Source of the DNA: Taishania sp.
GTDB taxonomy: Bacteria; Bacteroidota; Bacteroidia; Flavobacteriales_D; Crocinitomicaceae
Direction: 5' to 3'
Assembly: GCA_030150045.1 (NCBI GenBank)
Contig: JASLGM010000035.1
Location: 1 to 25,567, forward strand
Length of the DNA stretch: 25,567 bases
Below are positions 8,176-15,695 of this stretch, piece by piece. Position numbers and translations under genes: made by a program. Position 1 is the stretch's first letter. Each line of letters opens with the position of its first letter. The notes below the pieces were generated by a model. The model saw only the letters and a program-made list of their open reading frames with translations, had not been told where the DNA came from and did no database searches.

Positions 8176-9084
8176 CTATCTCTTCTTCCTTATTTTTAAA
8201 ATAAAGTTTAATATTTTCCCTGCATGGTTCCATTTCATTTCTGAAAAAGCAATATTCTTTGCTCCAAAAGAGTAATTAAACCTCGCAACATTCGGTACAT
8301 TTGACCCTTCAAAGCTAAAAACTTTGCCTTTATTCAGTGTTTTCTCAATTTCATCCAATAATAAGGTTTGCATCGCCGCAAAAGGTTTTCCTTTTTCAGT
8401 TGTAGCTCCTTTGAGATAGTAGACCCTATCTTTCCAATCGCAGTACAATGCCATTGCTAATACTTCCCCTTCAAAATTCAATGTTCTTACCCTTAGATTC
8501 ACCCTTTCTATTTTTTTTAGAAGCCTATTGAATTTCTGTAATTCTAGGTCTCTAAATCCTCCAACTTTAAAGGTTAGCATGTGGTTAATATCTGGCAAAA
8601 CACTACTTAAAGTTACACTTTCAATAACATAACTTAAGCCACTTAACTTCTTTAAATTACGCTTACATTGACTATTAAAAATAAGCTCTTCTTCTTTTTC
8701 AATTATCTGAAAATATTTCGTTTCAAATCCCACATTTTCAGATGTAATATTACCAATATTCAGTTGTGCCCTTGCATACTTTTTTTTCAACATAGGAAAC
8801 AACTCTTCTGTATTCTCCACTTTTTCTCCTAACCAATCAACACAACGTGAAAACACCGGATTGGTAAGGCATTTTGAAAACAATCGAACTGTGTACGGCA
8901 AAGGTAAAACAGCTTGATAATCATTGACAATTAGAAAATCACAATTCTCTGCCAACTGATCTAGATACAACAAATCATTGTAATATGAAGCATCAGTCGT
9001 ACGATCTAAGAGTTGCAAATATTTATCTTCTTGCAACTTCTTTCGGGAGACTATTTGTATTTTTGAATGTATGTCAATAAGCAT
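8176..9084 (-). CDS. FemAB/GNAT-like acyltransferase family protein
   Basis: Cytosolic protein of 302 residues. The C-terminal half has the acyl-transfer (GNAT/FemABX-like) pattern: EVLAMALYCDWKDRVYYLKGATTE, a K-G-K-P-F-A helix start, and a final FEGSNVPNVARFNYSFGAKN block typical of the second GNAT fold in FemX-like proteins. The N-terminal 130 residues resemble the degenerate first half of such proteins (ENCDFLIVNDYQAVLPLPY). The substrate is unknown. Its position directly upstream of a nucleotide-sugar dehydratase suggests cell-surface glycan modification, which is inference. The ATG at 9084 lies 6 nt after a TAAATTTA near-promoter box. Confidence 0.7.
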   Translation of the reverse strand: MLIDIHSKIQIVSRKKLQEDKYLQLLDRTTDASYYNDLLYLDQLAENCDFLIVNDYQAVLPLPYTVRLFSKCLTNPVFSRCVDWLGEKVENTEELFPMLKKKYARAQLNIGNITSENVGFETKYFQIIEKEEELIFNSQCKRNLKKLSGLSYVIESVTLSSVLPDINHMLTFKVGGFRDLELQKFNRLLKKIERVNLRVRTLNFEGEVLAMALYCDWKDRVYYLKGATTEKGKPFAAMQTLLLDEIEKTLNKGKVFSFEGSNVPNVARFNYSFGAKNIAFSEMKWNHAGKILNFILKIRKKR

Positions 9085-9089
9085 TGCCG

Positions 9090-9097
9090 TAAATTTA
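9090..9097. promoter_or_regulatory. Palindromic -7-like box between divergent genes
   Basis: TAAATTTA is its own reverse complement and differs from TAnnTTTG by one base on each strand. On the minus strand it ends 6 nt before the ATG at 9084, and on the plus strand 15 nt before the ATG at 9112. It is the only candidate in the 27-bp divergent gap. Confidence 0.3.
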
Positions 9098-9111
9098 ACA
9101 TAAAAATCAAC

Positions 9112-9567
9112 ATGGAAATCGAAAGAAAATACTTAGTAAACGAAGAAATTCTACTTTCCTTTTTAACAAATAACGGTCAAGAAATACGTCAAGGATATTT
9201 TGTTTCGAATGAATCTTTCGCTGTACGAGTACGCACAAAGGGTATAAAAGGATACTTAACTATTAAAGGCGCTGGAAATGGATTAAGCAGGGACGAATTT
9301 GAGTATGAAATTCCTTTTGATGAAGCGATAGAAATGCTGCATAAATTCACCCAACCTTTTCTTCACAAAACCAGATACGAAGTTCTATTTAAAGGTCACA
9401 CATGGGAAATTGATGTTTTTGAAGGCATTTTAAAACCCTTAATTGTGGCAGAAATAGAATTGTCACATGAAGAAGAGTTATTTGAATTACCACCTTTTAT
9501 TGGTCAGGAAGTTACTTTTGATCCTACCTACTTAAACAGTAACATTATTAAAAGACTTCAATCCTAA
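9112..9567 (+). CDS. CYTH domain protein (triphosphate tunnel metalloenzyme family)
   Basis: Compact protein of 151 residues that starts straight into the CYTH signature ExExK (EIERK, residues 2-6). Further charged tunnel strands follow: AVRVRTKGIKGYLTIKG, FEYEIPFDEA, KTRYEV, and WEIDVFEG. IVAEIELSHEEE provides the late acidic metal ligands. Family members hydrolyse triphosphate compounds, often inorganic triphosphate. The in-frame ATG at 9067 is rejected because it lies inside the divergent gene, and the CYTH motif begins at 9112. Its stop overlaps by 4 nt the stop of the convergent MscS-family gene. Confidence 0.87.
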   Translation: MEIERKYLVNEEILLSFLTNNGQEIRQGYFVSNESFAVRVRTKGIKGYLTIKGAGNGLSRDEFEYEIPFDEAIEMLHKFTQPFLHKTRYEVLFKGHTWEIDVFEGILKPLIVAEIELSHEEELFELPPFIGQEVTFDPTYLNSNIIKRLQS

Positions 9568-10871
9568 TTATTAAGATGCGATTCGTCTAGTCTTCTCATT
9601 AATTCAGCGATATCTTTTCCTGTTGGATTTTCATGGATATTCAATTCAAAGAAATGGATCATAGAAAATATATGATCAAAAATATCTGATTGAATAGCTT
9701 CATACTCCAACCAGATGGTTGTGTTTGTAAAACAATAAATCTCAAGTGGCATACCGTACATGTCCGCTTGATTTTGACGAACCAACAAAGGAAGATCTTT
9801 TCTTATTTCCACCTTATGTTGTAAATAATGTAGAACATATTTTCTAAACAACCCTAGATTGGTTTGTCTCCTAGCGTTGATGGAGTTTTCACCAACAAAT
9901 CCGTTGCGTACATTGTAGGCGTCTATTTCTGCTTGTCGTTTATTGATGAAATCTTTAAGCACAACAATATTTTTCAACCTCATCATTAATTGATCATCAA
10001 CAAATTTGACACTTTGTAACTGAATACGAATGGTTCGTTTTATTCTTCTACCATCAGATTCATACATTCCTCTCCAGTTTTTAAATGAATCGGATATAAA
10101 GAAATAGGTTGGAATGGTAGAAATTGTTTTATCGAAATTTCGAACTTTAACTGTCGCTAAATTGATTTCTTCTACGTTACCATCAGCTCCATATTTGTCC
10201 ATGGTAATCCAGTCACCTATGCGTACTAAGTCATTCATGGACATTTGTAAGCTTCCTACAAATCCTAAGATGGTATCTTTGAAAATCAATAGAACAATTG
10301 CGGAGGCGGCACCAAGATAACTTAAAAAGGTTACTGGCTCAACACCTGTTAACGTAGAGATTATTGCTGTAAAGAAAAGAAGTGACATGACAATTTGAGC
10401 CACTTGAAAATAGGACTGAATGGGTTTGTCGCTGTAAGCAGGCTGTTCCATAAAAATATCGCGAATGGTAGCTAAGAAGCGATTTAGACAGGTTAACACG
10501 ACATACATTATGGCTAACTTTACATAAAGTGCTACTTTCTCGACCACAAAAGGATAGGCAAAAAAGACAACGGTAAGGAAATATTCTAGAAACATCAAAG
10601 GAACTAACTGTGCCAATGCACGAAAGAATTTATTTTTAATGAGATAATCATCCCATTTTGATTCCGTACGATTAATAAAAAGTCCAATGGCTTTGATAAA
10701 GATGAATCGAGAAAGCACCCATAACAGGTAGCATGTAAGTACTAAAACAAATAACAGCCCTATCGTCCAAAATATTTGATGATCTTCAAACAGACGTTTA
10801 TTGTAAACCATTCTTCCGTTGACGTTTGTCACGTAAAACTGTTTTATCCAATGTAAGATGTTTTCCTTCAT
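9564..10871 (-). CDS. MscS-family mechanosensitive channel, YbdG-like
   Basis: Inner-membrane protein of 435 residues that probably gates on membrane tension during hypo-osmotic shock. Hydrophobic helices lie at about 34-58, 86-108, 114-134 and 155-175. A pore-lining segment at about 182-210 (SYLGAASAIVLLIFKDTIL) leads into the MscS beta-domain (VRIGDWITMDKYGADGNVEEI, then TVKVRNFDKTISTIP). The downstream YbdG-type signature is SDGRRIKRTI, with a late segment GMPLEIYCFT. The start codon lies 6 nt after a -7 box. It converges on the CYTH gene with overlapping stops. Confidence 0.88.
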   Translation of the reverse strand: MKENILHWIKQFYVTNVNGRMVYNKRLFEDHQIFWTIGLLFVLVLTCYLLWVLSRFIFIKAIGLFINRTESKWDDYLIKNKFFRALAQLVPLMFLEYFLTVVFFAYPFVVEKVALYVKLAIMYVVLTCLNRFLATIRDIFMEQPAYSDKPIQSYFQVAQIVMSLLFFTAIISTLTGVEPVTFLSYLGAASAIVLLIFKDTILGFVGSLQMSMNDLVRIGDWITMDKYGADGNVEEINLATVKVRNFDKTISTIPTYFFISDSFKNWRGMYESDGRRIKRTIRIQLQSVKFVDDQLMMRLKNIVVLKDFINKRQAEIDAYNVRNGFVGENSINARRQTNLGLFRKYVLHYLQHKVEIRKDLPLLVRQNQADMYGMPLEIYCFTNTTIWLEYEAIQSDIFDHIFSMIHFFELNIHENPTGKDIAELMRRLDESHLNN

Positions 10872-10876
10872 ATTTA

Positions 10877-10908
10877 CAAAAATAGCATCATAATAATGAA
10901 ATACTCAA
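10877..10908 (-). promoter_or_regulatory. Promoter of the MscS-family gene (near leaderless)
   Basis: On the minus strand, TATTTTTG (10884-10877) matches TAnnTTTG, and a TTG (10908-10906) lies 21 bp upstream as a -33 element. The box ends 6 nt before the ATG at 10871, leaving a leader of about 0-2 nt. Confidence 0.55.
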
Positions 10909-10994
10909 AAAATAATCGTTTTCATTCATTTCTAGATAAAAGCAACGCTGATATACTTATATTCGTCTACATTAAAAGTTGTAAAATCCTTCTT

Positions 10995-11321
10995 ATGAAA
11001 AAAATAGTATTATTATTTGCCCTTTGCATTGGTCAAATGGCTTTTGGTCAAGATTTGAATATGTCAAAAATCAAGACAGATGCACAAACGGAGCTAACTG
11101 CTTTGAAGAATTCGTTACAATTAACGAGTAAGCAAGAGGAAGACATCAAAAATCTTTTAGAAGGTATTCATTACAAAAATGCGGCTTTAGCAGTGGAGTC
11201 TGGTATTTCTGAAGCGCAAAGAAAAGAAGAAATCAATGCGAACAACGCAACGAAAAGAGAGATTATCAATTCTTACTTGGATAGTAAACAACAGCAGAAG
11301 TACGCGAAAATTAAGATGTAA
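10995..11321 (+). CDS. Small secreted LTxxQ-like protein (Spy/CpxP-like)
   Basis: Protein of 108 residues. The ATG at 10995 is preferred over one 99 nt upstream because it begins a typical signal peptide (MKKIVLLFALCIGQMAFG, cleavage near residue 18). The mature part is helical and charged, with two LTxxQ-like motifs, LQLTSKQEED and YLDSKQQQKY. This pattern is found in periplasmic Spy/CpxP-like stress proteins and in many small Bacteroidota proteins of unknown role. A weak -7-like box, TATATTCG (10958-10965), lies upstream. The function is inferred only from the motif pattern. Confidence 0.7.
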   Translation: MKKIVLLFALCIGQMAFGQDLNMSKIKTDAQTELTALKNSLQLTSKQEEDIKNLLEGIHYKNAALAVESGISEAQRKEEINANNATKREIINSYLDSKQQQKYAKIKM

Positions 11322-11411
11322 TCTTTCTCTTGAAAGGGAGATTGCTTTCCATTTAGAAAGAAGGGGGTAGTTTACTTATTTTCGACCCGCTGTATTGTCA
11401 ACGTGGATTTT

Positions 11412-11554
11412 CAGCCCGGGCGGAGCGCGATAGCTAAATGAGTTGTAAAAGGTGTGAACAGCGATTTGTTAAAGCGACCAAAGGAAGCTTGTAACAAAAC
11501 GACTTGTGAACGTTTTTACAAAAGTTTACTAAAGCGTGTAGACCGAAATGGATG
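11412..11554 (+). repeat. Structured 142-nt repeat, copy 3
   Basis: Complete 143-nt copy in the 309-bp gap between convergent genes. The ends CAGCC (11412-11416) and GGATG (11550-11554) pair with one mismatch. Nested stems are TAG-c-TAAA (11431-11438) with TTTACTA (11525-11531), TTGTAAAA (11443-11450) with TTTTACAA (11514-11521), and TTTGTTA (11465-11471) with TAACAAA (11492-11498). The apical loop carries AGC-GACCAAAGGAA-GCT. A terminator follows 56 nt downstream. The rest of the gap shows no gene; an ORF crossing it and msrA is a shadow. Confidence 0.82.
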
Positions 11555-11609
11555 CTTAATGGATTCCTTTCTTTGGAAGCTTGATTATTTTCTTACCAAA
11601 ATATTAATT

Positions 11610-11632
11610 AAGGGCTTAATTGCCCTTTTTTT
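11610..11632 (+). terminator. Intrinsic terminator
   Basis: AAGGGC (11610-11615), loop TTAATT, GCCCTT (11622-11627), then T7. It points in the plus direction and abuts the msrA stop at 11631. It would end transcripts of the small secreted protein gene or of repeat copy 3. The minus-strand T-tract is poor. Confidence 0.75.
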
Positions 11633-12155
11633 ATTCGCCAAAAATGCGTTTGATGCGGTTTACTTTTGGAGCGATGACATGCTGGCAATACGCTTTTTCA
11701 GGATGTTTTTCGAAATAATTGTGGTGCTCTATTTCGGCTGGATAGAAGGTTTGCACGGGAGTCAATTCGGTTACAATCATCTCTGGATACGCCTCGTTTT
11801 CTTCTAAGAAGTCGATGTGTTGCTCCACGCTTTCTTTTTGCTCTTTATTGGCATAAAAAACAACGCTTCGATATTGAGTACCTATATCATTTCCTTGTCG
11901 ATTCAGTTGTGTAGGATCGTGTGCGGACCAAAAGATCGTCAAAACAGCTTCGAGTGAAATGCGTGCTGGATCGAATGTTACCTGAACAACCTCGGCGTGT
12001 CCTGTCGTTCCGCTGCACACCTGCTCGTATGTAGGGTTTTCAAGCGTTCCTCCCATGTAACCTGGTGTTACCTCATCCATTTCGGTAATGTATCGAAAGC
12101 AAGCTTCAAGACACCAAAAACAACCTCCTCCGACAACAATTTTCTGCTTTTCCAT
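11631..12155 (-). CDS. msrA: Peptide-methionine (S)-S-oxide reductase
   Basis: Repairs methionine S-sulfoxide in proteins, recycled by thioredoxin (trxB is in the same window). The catalytic motif GGCFWC is at residues 10-15, with the nucleophile at Cys12. The family blocks TPGYMGG, PTYEQVCSGTTGHAEVV and FWSAHDPTQLNRQGNDIGTQYRS follow. A resolving-type cysteine lies at about 157 in AYCQHVI. The 174-residue length is standard for the single-domain form, with no fused MsrB. It starts 4 bp after the upstream NlpC/P60 gene, so the two are probably co-transcribed. Confidence 0.97.
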   Translation of the reverse strand: MEKQKIVVGGGCFWCLEACFRYITEMDEVTPGYMGGTLENPTYEQVCSGTTGHAEVVQVTFDPARISLEAVLTIFWSAHDPTQLNRQGNDIGTQYRSVVFYANKEQKESVEQHIDFLEENEAYPEMIVTELTPVQTFYPAEIEHHNYFEKHPEKAYCQHVIAPKVNRIKRIFGE

Positions 12156-12159
12156 TTTT

Positions 12160-12705
12160 TTATTTGTTAACTCGTTTCGCTTTTAGGAATCGAGGAACGT
12201 AATACGCGCTGGATTTAAAGTTTTCGATGATGACACCGCGCGATGTGGATGCATGAATCATTCGTATTTCCTTTTCGTTGACTTCTACTACCATGGCAAC
12301 GTGTCCGACAGTGGTGGAATTGACATTTCGTCCTTTGAAGAACAAGAGATCTCCTGGTCGCACGTCAGCAAGTTTGATTGTTTGCCCTAACTCGGCTAAT
12401 GCGTAACTGGAGCGAGGTAAGTTGAAGCCGAAATTTCCCATTACGTAATTAATAAAACCAGAGCAATCAAAGCCTGCAGGTGTATTTCCGCTATATCTAT
12501 AAGGGGTTCCTAAGAATTTTTTTGCGTAATTAAGCATTTCGTTAACCGATTCTGCAACGGGTGGTGGAACGGCAGCGTCTTGGACCAATAAAGTATCACT
12601 TGTCAGTTGTTTGGGGTCCTTGTCTCCTTGCCCTACAGCAGCGGTTTGTGCTTGTAATGTGGGAGATAATCCGATGACTAAAAGTAATGCTTTAACTATT
12701 TTCAT
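12160..12705 (-). CDS. Secreted NlpC/P60 family cell-wall hydrolase
   Basis: Predicted periplasmic cysteine peptidase acting on peptidoglycan stem peptides, 181 residues long. It has a signal peptide (MKIVKALLLVIGLSPTLQAQ, cleavage near residue 20) and a low-complexity linker to about residue 55. The catalytic domain has Cys81 in the FDCSGF motif, His135 in VGHVAMV, and His151 in MIHAS as the third polar residue. The GTPYRYSG and RPGDLLFF blocks are also diagnostic. It has a well-formed promoter at 12727-12755 and probably drives msrA downstream. Confidence 0.93.
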   Translation of the reverse strand: MKIVKALLLVIGLSPTLQAQTAAVGQGDKDPKQLTSDTLLVQDAAVPPPVAESVNEMLNYAKKFLGTPYRYSGNTPAGFDCSGFINYVMGNFGFNLPRSSYALAELGQTIKLADVRPGDLLFFKGRNVNSTTVGHVAMVVEVNEKEIRMIHASTSRGVIIENFKSSAYYVPRFLKAKRVNK

Positions 12706-12726
12706 GTATTGTTTGAACTTGTTTTA

Positions 12727-12755
12727 CAAAAATATACTTAATTTCGATAACACAA
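12727..12755 (-). promoter_or_regulatory. Promoter of the NlpC/P60-msrA pair
   Basis: On the minus strand, TTG (12755-12753), an 18-bp spacer and TATTTTTG (12734-12727) form the best -33/-7 match seen in the window. The predicted leader is about 18 nt. On the plus strand, TAATTTCG (12739-12746) is a one-mismatch -7 box for the divergent MerR-type gene. Confidence 0.65.
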
Positions 12756-12765
12756 TCCTTGAATT

Positions 12766-13128
12766 TTGAATAAACAAATAAACAGCGACGAATTAACGAA
12801 AATGTATTACACCATTGGCGAGGTGGCAGAAATGTTTACGGTTAACACTTCTTTGATTCGTTTTTGGGAAAAAGAATTCAAGCAATTGAAACCGAAAAAA
12901 AACAGCAAAGGAAATCGTCTGTTCACACCTAAGGACATTTTGTTGATTCAACAGATTTACCAATTGGTGAAAGTAGAAGGTTTTACCTTAGAGGGCGCAA
13001 AGAAGACCTTGCAATCACCTCCTGTTGCAGTTGTTGTTTCTCCCCTTGTTTCTCCTATAAAAGATAACACAGACTTGATTCAGCGATTAGAACGTGTAAA
13101 GGCCAAATTACTTTCATTAAAGTCTTAA
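12766..13128 (+). CDS. MerR-family transcriptional regulator
   Basis: DNA-binding protein of 120 residues. The winged-helix MerR domain covers about residues 13-80: YYTIGEVAEMFTVNTSLIRF, then WEKEFKQLKPKKNSKGNRLF, TPKDI, and VEGFTLEGAKKTL. The C-terminal 40 residues are short and end in a heptad-like segment (LIQRLERVKAKLLSL) that could dimerise. There is no cysteine or obvious effector-binding domain, so the inducer is unknown. The start is either TTG at 12766 or ATG at 12802. The TTG is used here because related proteins usually carry a short extension before YYTIGEV, but the ATG is also reasonable. It converges on aroB with a 13-bp gap. Confidence 0.88.
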   Translation: MNKQINSDELTKMYYTIGEVAEMFTVNTSLIRFWEKEFKQLKPKKNSKGNRLFTPKDILLIQQIYQLVKVEGFTLEGAKKTLQSPPVAVVVSPLVSPIKDNTDLIQRLERVKAKLLSLKS

Positions 13129-13141
13129 TGTGTTTCCTTTA

Positions 13142-14209
13142 TTAATCAATGGTAAAAGGTGATATTGCTTTTACAATGATTTCTTCAGGAACGGAAATGT
13201 GGTGATCACATGTTCCAAGCGAAGATAAAAGTGCCATTTTAATATTCCCTGCTTCGTTCTTCTTATCGTGTTTCATGAGTTCTATCCATCCTGGAATCAC
13301 TTCTTTATGAATGGCTATCATTGGAAACCACTTTAAAATGGTTTGTTGTAAAGCGATGTAATCCGTTTCCGACAATCTTCCCATCAAAACAGCGATATAG
13401 GCTTCTAAAACCATGCCAATTGCAACAGCATGTCCATGGTGAATAGGCTCGTCATGCAAATAATATCCTTCTATGGCATGACCTACAGTATGACCAAAGT
13501 TCAAGGTTTTACGTACCCCCTTTTCTAGAGGATCTTGTGTTACGATAGTTTGTTTAACTGAAACAACTCGTTTTAGCATTTCTGGTGTAAAAGCATCTTC
13601 TATATCTTCTATAGCTGTTAATGCATTCCATAAATCAAGATCGTAAATTGCTCCTGCTTTTAACGCTTCAGCAAATCCATTTACTTTTTGTTCTTCTGGG
13701 AGAGTATGCAAAAAAACGGGATCAATATATATGCGTTGCGGTTGATAAAATGCTCCTAATTGATTCTTCAATTCCCCAAGGTCTATACCTACCTTCCCTC
13801 CTATTGCAGCATCTATCATTCCCAAAAAAGAAGTAGGCACATTAATAAAATCTATTCCTCGTTTGTAAATTGCAGCAATGAATCCTCCCATATCGGTTAC
13901 GACTCCACCTCCTAAATTAATGATAAGGTCTTTACGTCCAATTTTGTATTCTGAAAGCGCTTCAAAAATTTGAAAACATATTTCCATCACTTTATTTTCT
14001 TCACCGGCGGGTAGCACGATTACTTCTGCGTCTGTCAATTCATCTGGGAAAGTAGTCAACATATACTCCAAGCAACAATCGTGGGTATTTTCATCAACGA
14101 AGATGACAATCTTACTTTCCGAATAGTTTTCAATCAATCTTTTTGGAAAGCTTGTCGTTGCTATAGAACCAATTTCTACTTCTGGTAAAAGGGAAGAATC
14201 TGCCAACAT
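13142..14209 (-). CDS. aroB: 3-Dehydroquinate synthase
   Basis: Second step of the shikimate pathway, converting DAHP to 3-dehydroquinate with NAD and a divalent metal; 355 residues. The NAD-binding core reads NLGGGVVTDMGGFIAA, followed by NVPTSFLGMIDAAIGGK and GIDLGELKNQLGAFYQP. The metal-ligand regions FAEALKAG, NFGHTVGHAIE and HHGHAVAIGM are intact. A longer frame begins at TTG 14242, but that extension contains the -7 promoter box (14224-14231), so translation from the ATG at 14209 is better supported. It is divergent from proline dehydrogenase. Confidence 0.95.
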   Translation of the reverse strand: MLADSSLLPEVEIGSIATTSFPKRLIENYSESKIVIFVDENTHDCCLEYMLTTFPDELTDAEVIVLPAGEENKVMEICFQIFEALSEYKIGRKDLIINLGGGVVTDMGGFIAAIYKRGIDFINVPTSFLGMIDAAIGGKVGIDLGELKNQLGAFYQPQRIYIDPVFLHTLPEEQKVNGFAEALKAGAIYDLDLWNALTAIEDIEDAFTPEMLKRVVSVKQTIVTQDPLEKGVRKTLNFGHTVGHAIEGYYLHDEPIHHGHAVAIGMVLEAYIAVLMGRLSETDYIALQQTILKWFPMIAIHKEVIPGWIELMKHDKKNEAGNIKMALLSSLGTCDHHISVPEEIIVKAISPFTID

Positions 14210-14223
14210 ATCTTTTTTTTGTA

Positions 14224-14231
14224 CAAATTTA
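14224..14231 (-). promoter_or_regulatory. aroB -7 box
   Basis: Minus-strand TAAATTTG matches the consensus exactly. The predicted start, about 4 nt downstream, gives a leader of roughly 11 nt before the ATG at 14209. It lies inside the longer reading frame, which argues against the upstream TTG start. Confidence 0.55.
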
Positions 14232-14274
14232 GAATAATGCAACCAACAATGCTTTTATTCCTGCAGAAAGGTTT

Positions 14275-14282
14275 TAAATTTG
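14275..14282 (+). promoter_or_regulatory. Proline dehydrogenase -7 box (near leaderless)
   Basis: TAAATTTG matches the consensus exactly and ends 5 nt before the ATG at 14287, implying a leader of about 1 nt. It is paired with the divergent aroB box, which has the same octamer, within 60 bp. Confidence 0.55.
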
Positions 14283-14286
14283 CATC

Positions 14287-15456
14287 ATGATTTCATTTGA
14301 TAACACAGAAATTGCTTTTAAAAGCAAATCAGATAAACAACTGAATAAAGCCTATTGGTTATTTCAGATCGTTGGTAAACCAAGCATGGTGAAATTTGGA
14401 AAAGTAGCAACTAACTTTGCTCTTAAAACTCACCTACCAATTAATGGAATGGTGAAGAAAACCATTTTCGCACAATTCTGTGGTGGGGAAACAATTTCAG
14501 AATGTACACCAACCATTAACGATCTTGGTAAATTTAATGTTGGAACGATTTTGGATTACTCTGTAGAAGGTAAAACGTCGGATAAAGACTTTGAAAACAC
14601 CACTCAAGAAATCATTGAAACGATCAAACGAGGTGAACACGATCCATACATTCCATTCGCCGTTTTTAAAGTAACCGGTATTTCCCGTTTCGGATTATTA
14701 GAAAAACTAAATAGCGGTACAGCCACCTTAAATGATAGCGAACAAAAAGAATGGACTGATCTTGAAGCACGCGTAACTCGTATTTGTCAAGAAGGATTTG
14801 AACGCAATGTCCCTGTTTTTATCGATGCAGAAGAAACATGGATTCAAGACATTATCGACCGTTTGGCTTACCAAATGATGTTGAAATTCAATACACAAAA
14901 AGCCATTATCTTCAATACAGTTCAAATGTATCGCCACGATCGTTTGGCTCACTTACAATCCATTATTCCGCAAGCCAATGTTGACAACATCTACTACGGA
15001 GTGAAATTGGTCCGTGGTGCTTACATGGAAAAAGAAAGGGAACGCGCAAAAGAAATGAACTATCCTTCTCCGATCCAACCGAACAAGGAAACGACAGACA
15101 AAGATTACAACCTTGCTTTAGATTACATCTTTGAACACATCGATAAAGTAGCCGTTTGTGCAGGAACACACAACGAATACAGCGCAAAATATGTAACGGA
15201 ATTAATTACCAAGCACAACATCAATAAGCAAAACACACATTGCTACGTTGCACAGTTGTTAGGAATGAGTGATCACATATCCTTTAATCTTGCGGCAGCA
15301 GGCTTCAATGTTGCTAAATATGTACCTTATGGTCCCGTGAAAGAAGTCATTCCTTATTTACTTCGTCGTGCGCAGGAAAATACATCTGTAGCAGGACAAA
15401 CCGGAAGAGAATTAGGACTAATTATGAAAGAACGCAACAGACGAAAAGGAAAATAA
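14287..15456 (+). CDS. Proline dehydrogenase
   Basis: FAD-linked oxidation of L-proline to pyrroline-5-carboxylate, feeding electrons to the respiratory chain. This is the monofunctional Bacteroidota-type enzyme of 389 residues, without a fused P5C dehydrogenase. The (beta/alpha)8 barrel shows family landmarks: VPVFIDAEETWIQD, then YYGVKLVRGAYMEKERERA, VCAGTHNEYS, and the substrate-binding YLLRRAQENTSVAGQ near the C-terminus (arginines at about 360-361). The gene ends at a strong intrinsic terminator. The AUG is 5 nt from the -7 box, so the mRNA is probably leaderless. Confidence 0.94.
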   Translation: MISFDNTEIAFKSKSDKQLNKAYWLFQIVGKPSMVKFGKVATNFALKTHLPINGMVKKTIFAQFCGGETISECTPTINDLGKFNVGTILDYSVEGKTSDKDFENTTQEIIETIKRGEHDPYIPFAVFKVTGISRFGLLEKLNSGTATLNDSEQKEWTDLEARVTRICQEGFERNVPVFIDAEETWIQDIIDRLAYQMMLKFNTQKAIIFNTVQMYRHDRLAHLQSIIPQANVDNIYYGVKLVRGAYMEKERERAKEMNYPSPIQPNKETTDKDYNLALDYIFEHIDKVAVCAGTHNEYSAKYVTELITKHNINKQNTHCYVAQLLGMSDHISFNLAAAGFNVAKYVPYGPVKEVIPYLLRRAQENTSVAGQTGRELGLIMKERNRRKGK

Positions 15457-15470
15457 AACCTTCAATATAC

Positions 15471-15501
15471 GAAAAGCGGGCCCGAAAGCCCGTTTTTTTT
15501 T
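15471..15501 (+). terminator. Intrinsic terminator of proline dehydrogenase
   Basis: AAAAGCGGGC (15472-15481) pairs with GCCCGTTTTT (15488-15497) around CCGAAA, followed by a T-rich tail. This is a canonical plus-strand terminator. On the minus strand it follows repeat copy 4 by about 20 nt and could also stop a transcript from that element. Confidence 0.9.
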
Positions 15502-15520
15502 GTTTCTTTATTTCTTTTGG

Positions 15521-15662
15521 CAGCCTTAACGGTCTATGCGTTTTAGTAAAGTCTTGTAAAACGGTTCGCTTACTGCTTACCACGTGCTTCAATTCGTCGC
15601 AGTGGTCAATCAGCGCTTACACCTTTTACAATTCCTTTAGCTATCACGCTCCGCCCTGGCTG
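15521..15662 (-). repeat. Structured 142-nt repeat, copy 4
   Basis: Complete copy read on the minus strand from 15662. The ends CAGCC and GGCTG pair perfectly (plus strand 15658-15662 and 15521-15525). Outer arms TTTTACAA (15624-15631) and TTGTAAAA (15554-15561) pair. The apical stem ACCAC/GTGGT (15579-15583 with 15602-15606) encloses an 18-nt loop with TGC-GACGAATTGAA-GCA. It lies between two convergent genes. Confidence 0.82.
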
Positions 15663-15695
15663 GAGATTCGTTTTCAATCCAATTTCATAAACGTA

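Noticed and set aside
10896..10994. Longer N-terminus for the small secreted protein
   Set aside because: It would bury a clear signal peptide that starts at the ATG at 10995, and a weak -7 box lies inside the extension.
11454..11807. Plus-strand 117-residue ORF
   Set aside because: It runs through repeat copy 3 and a terminator into the antisense of msrA, so it is a shadow frame.
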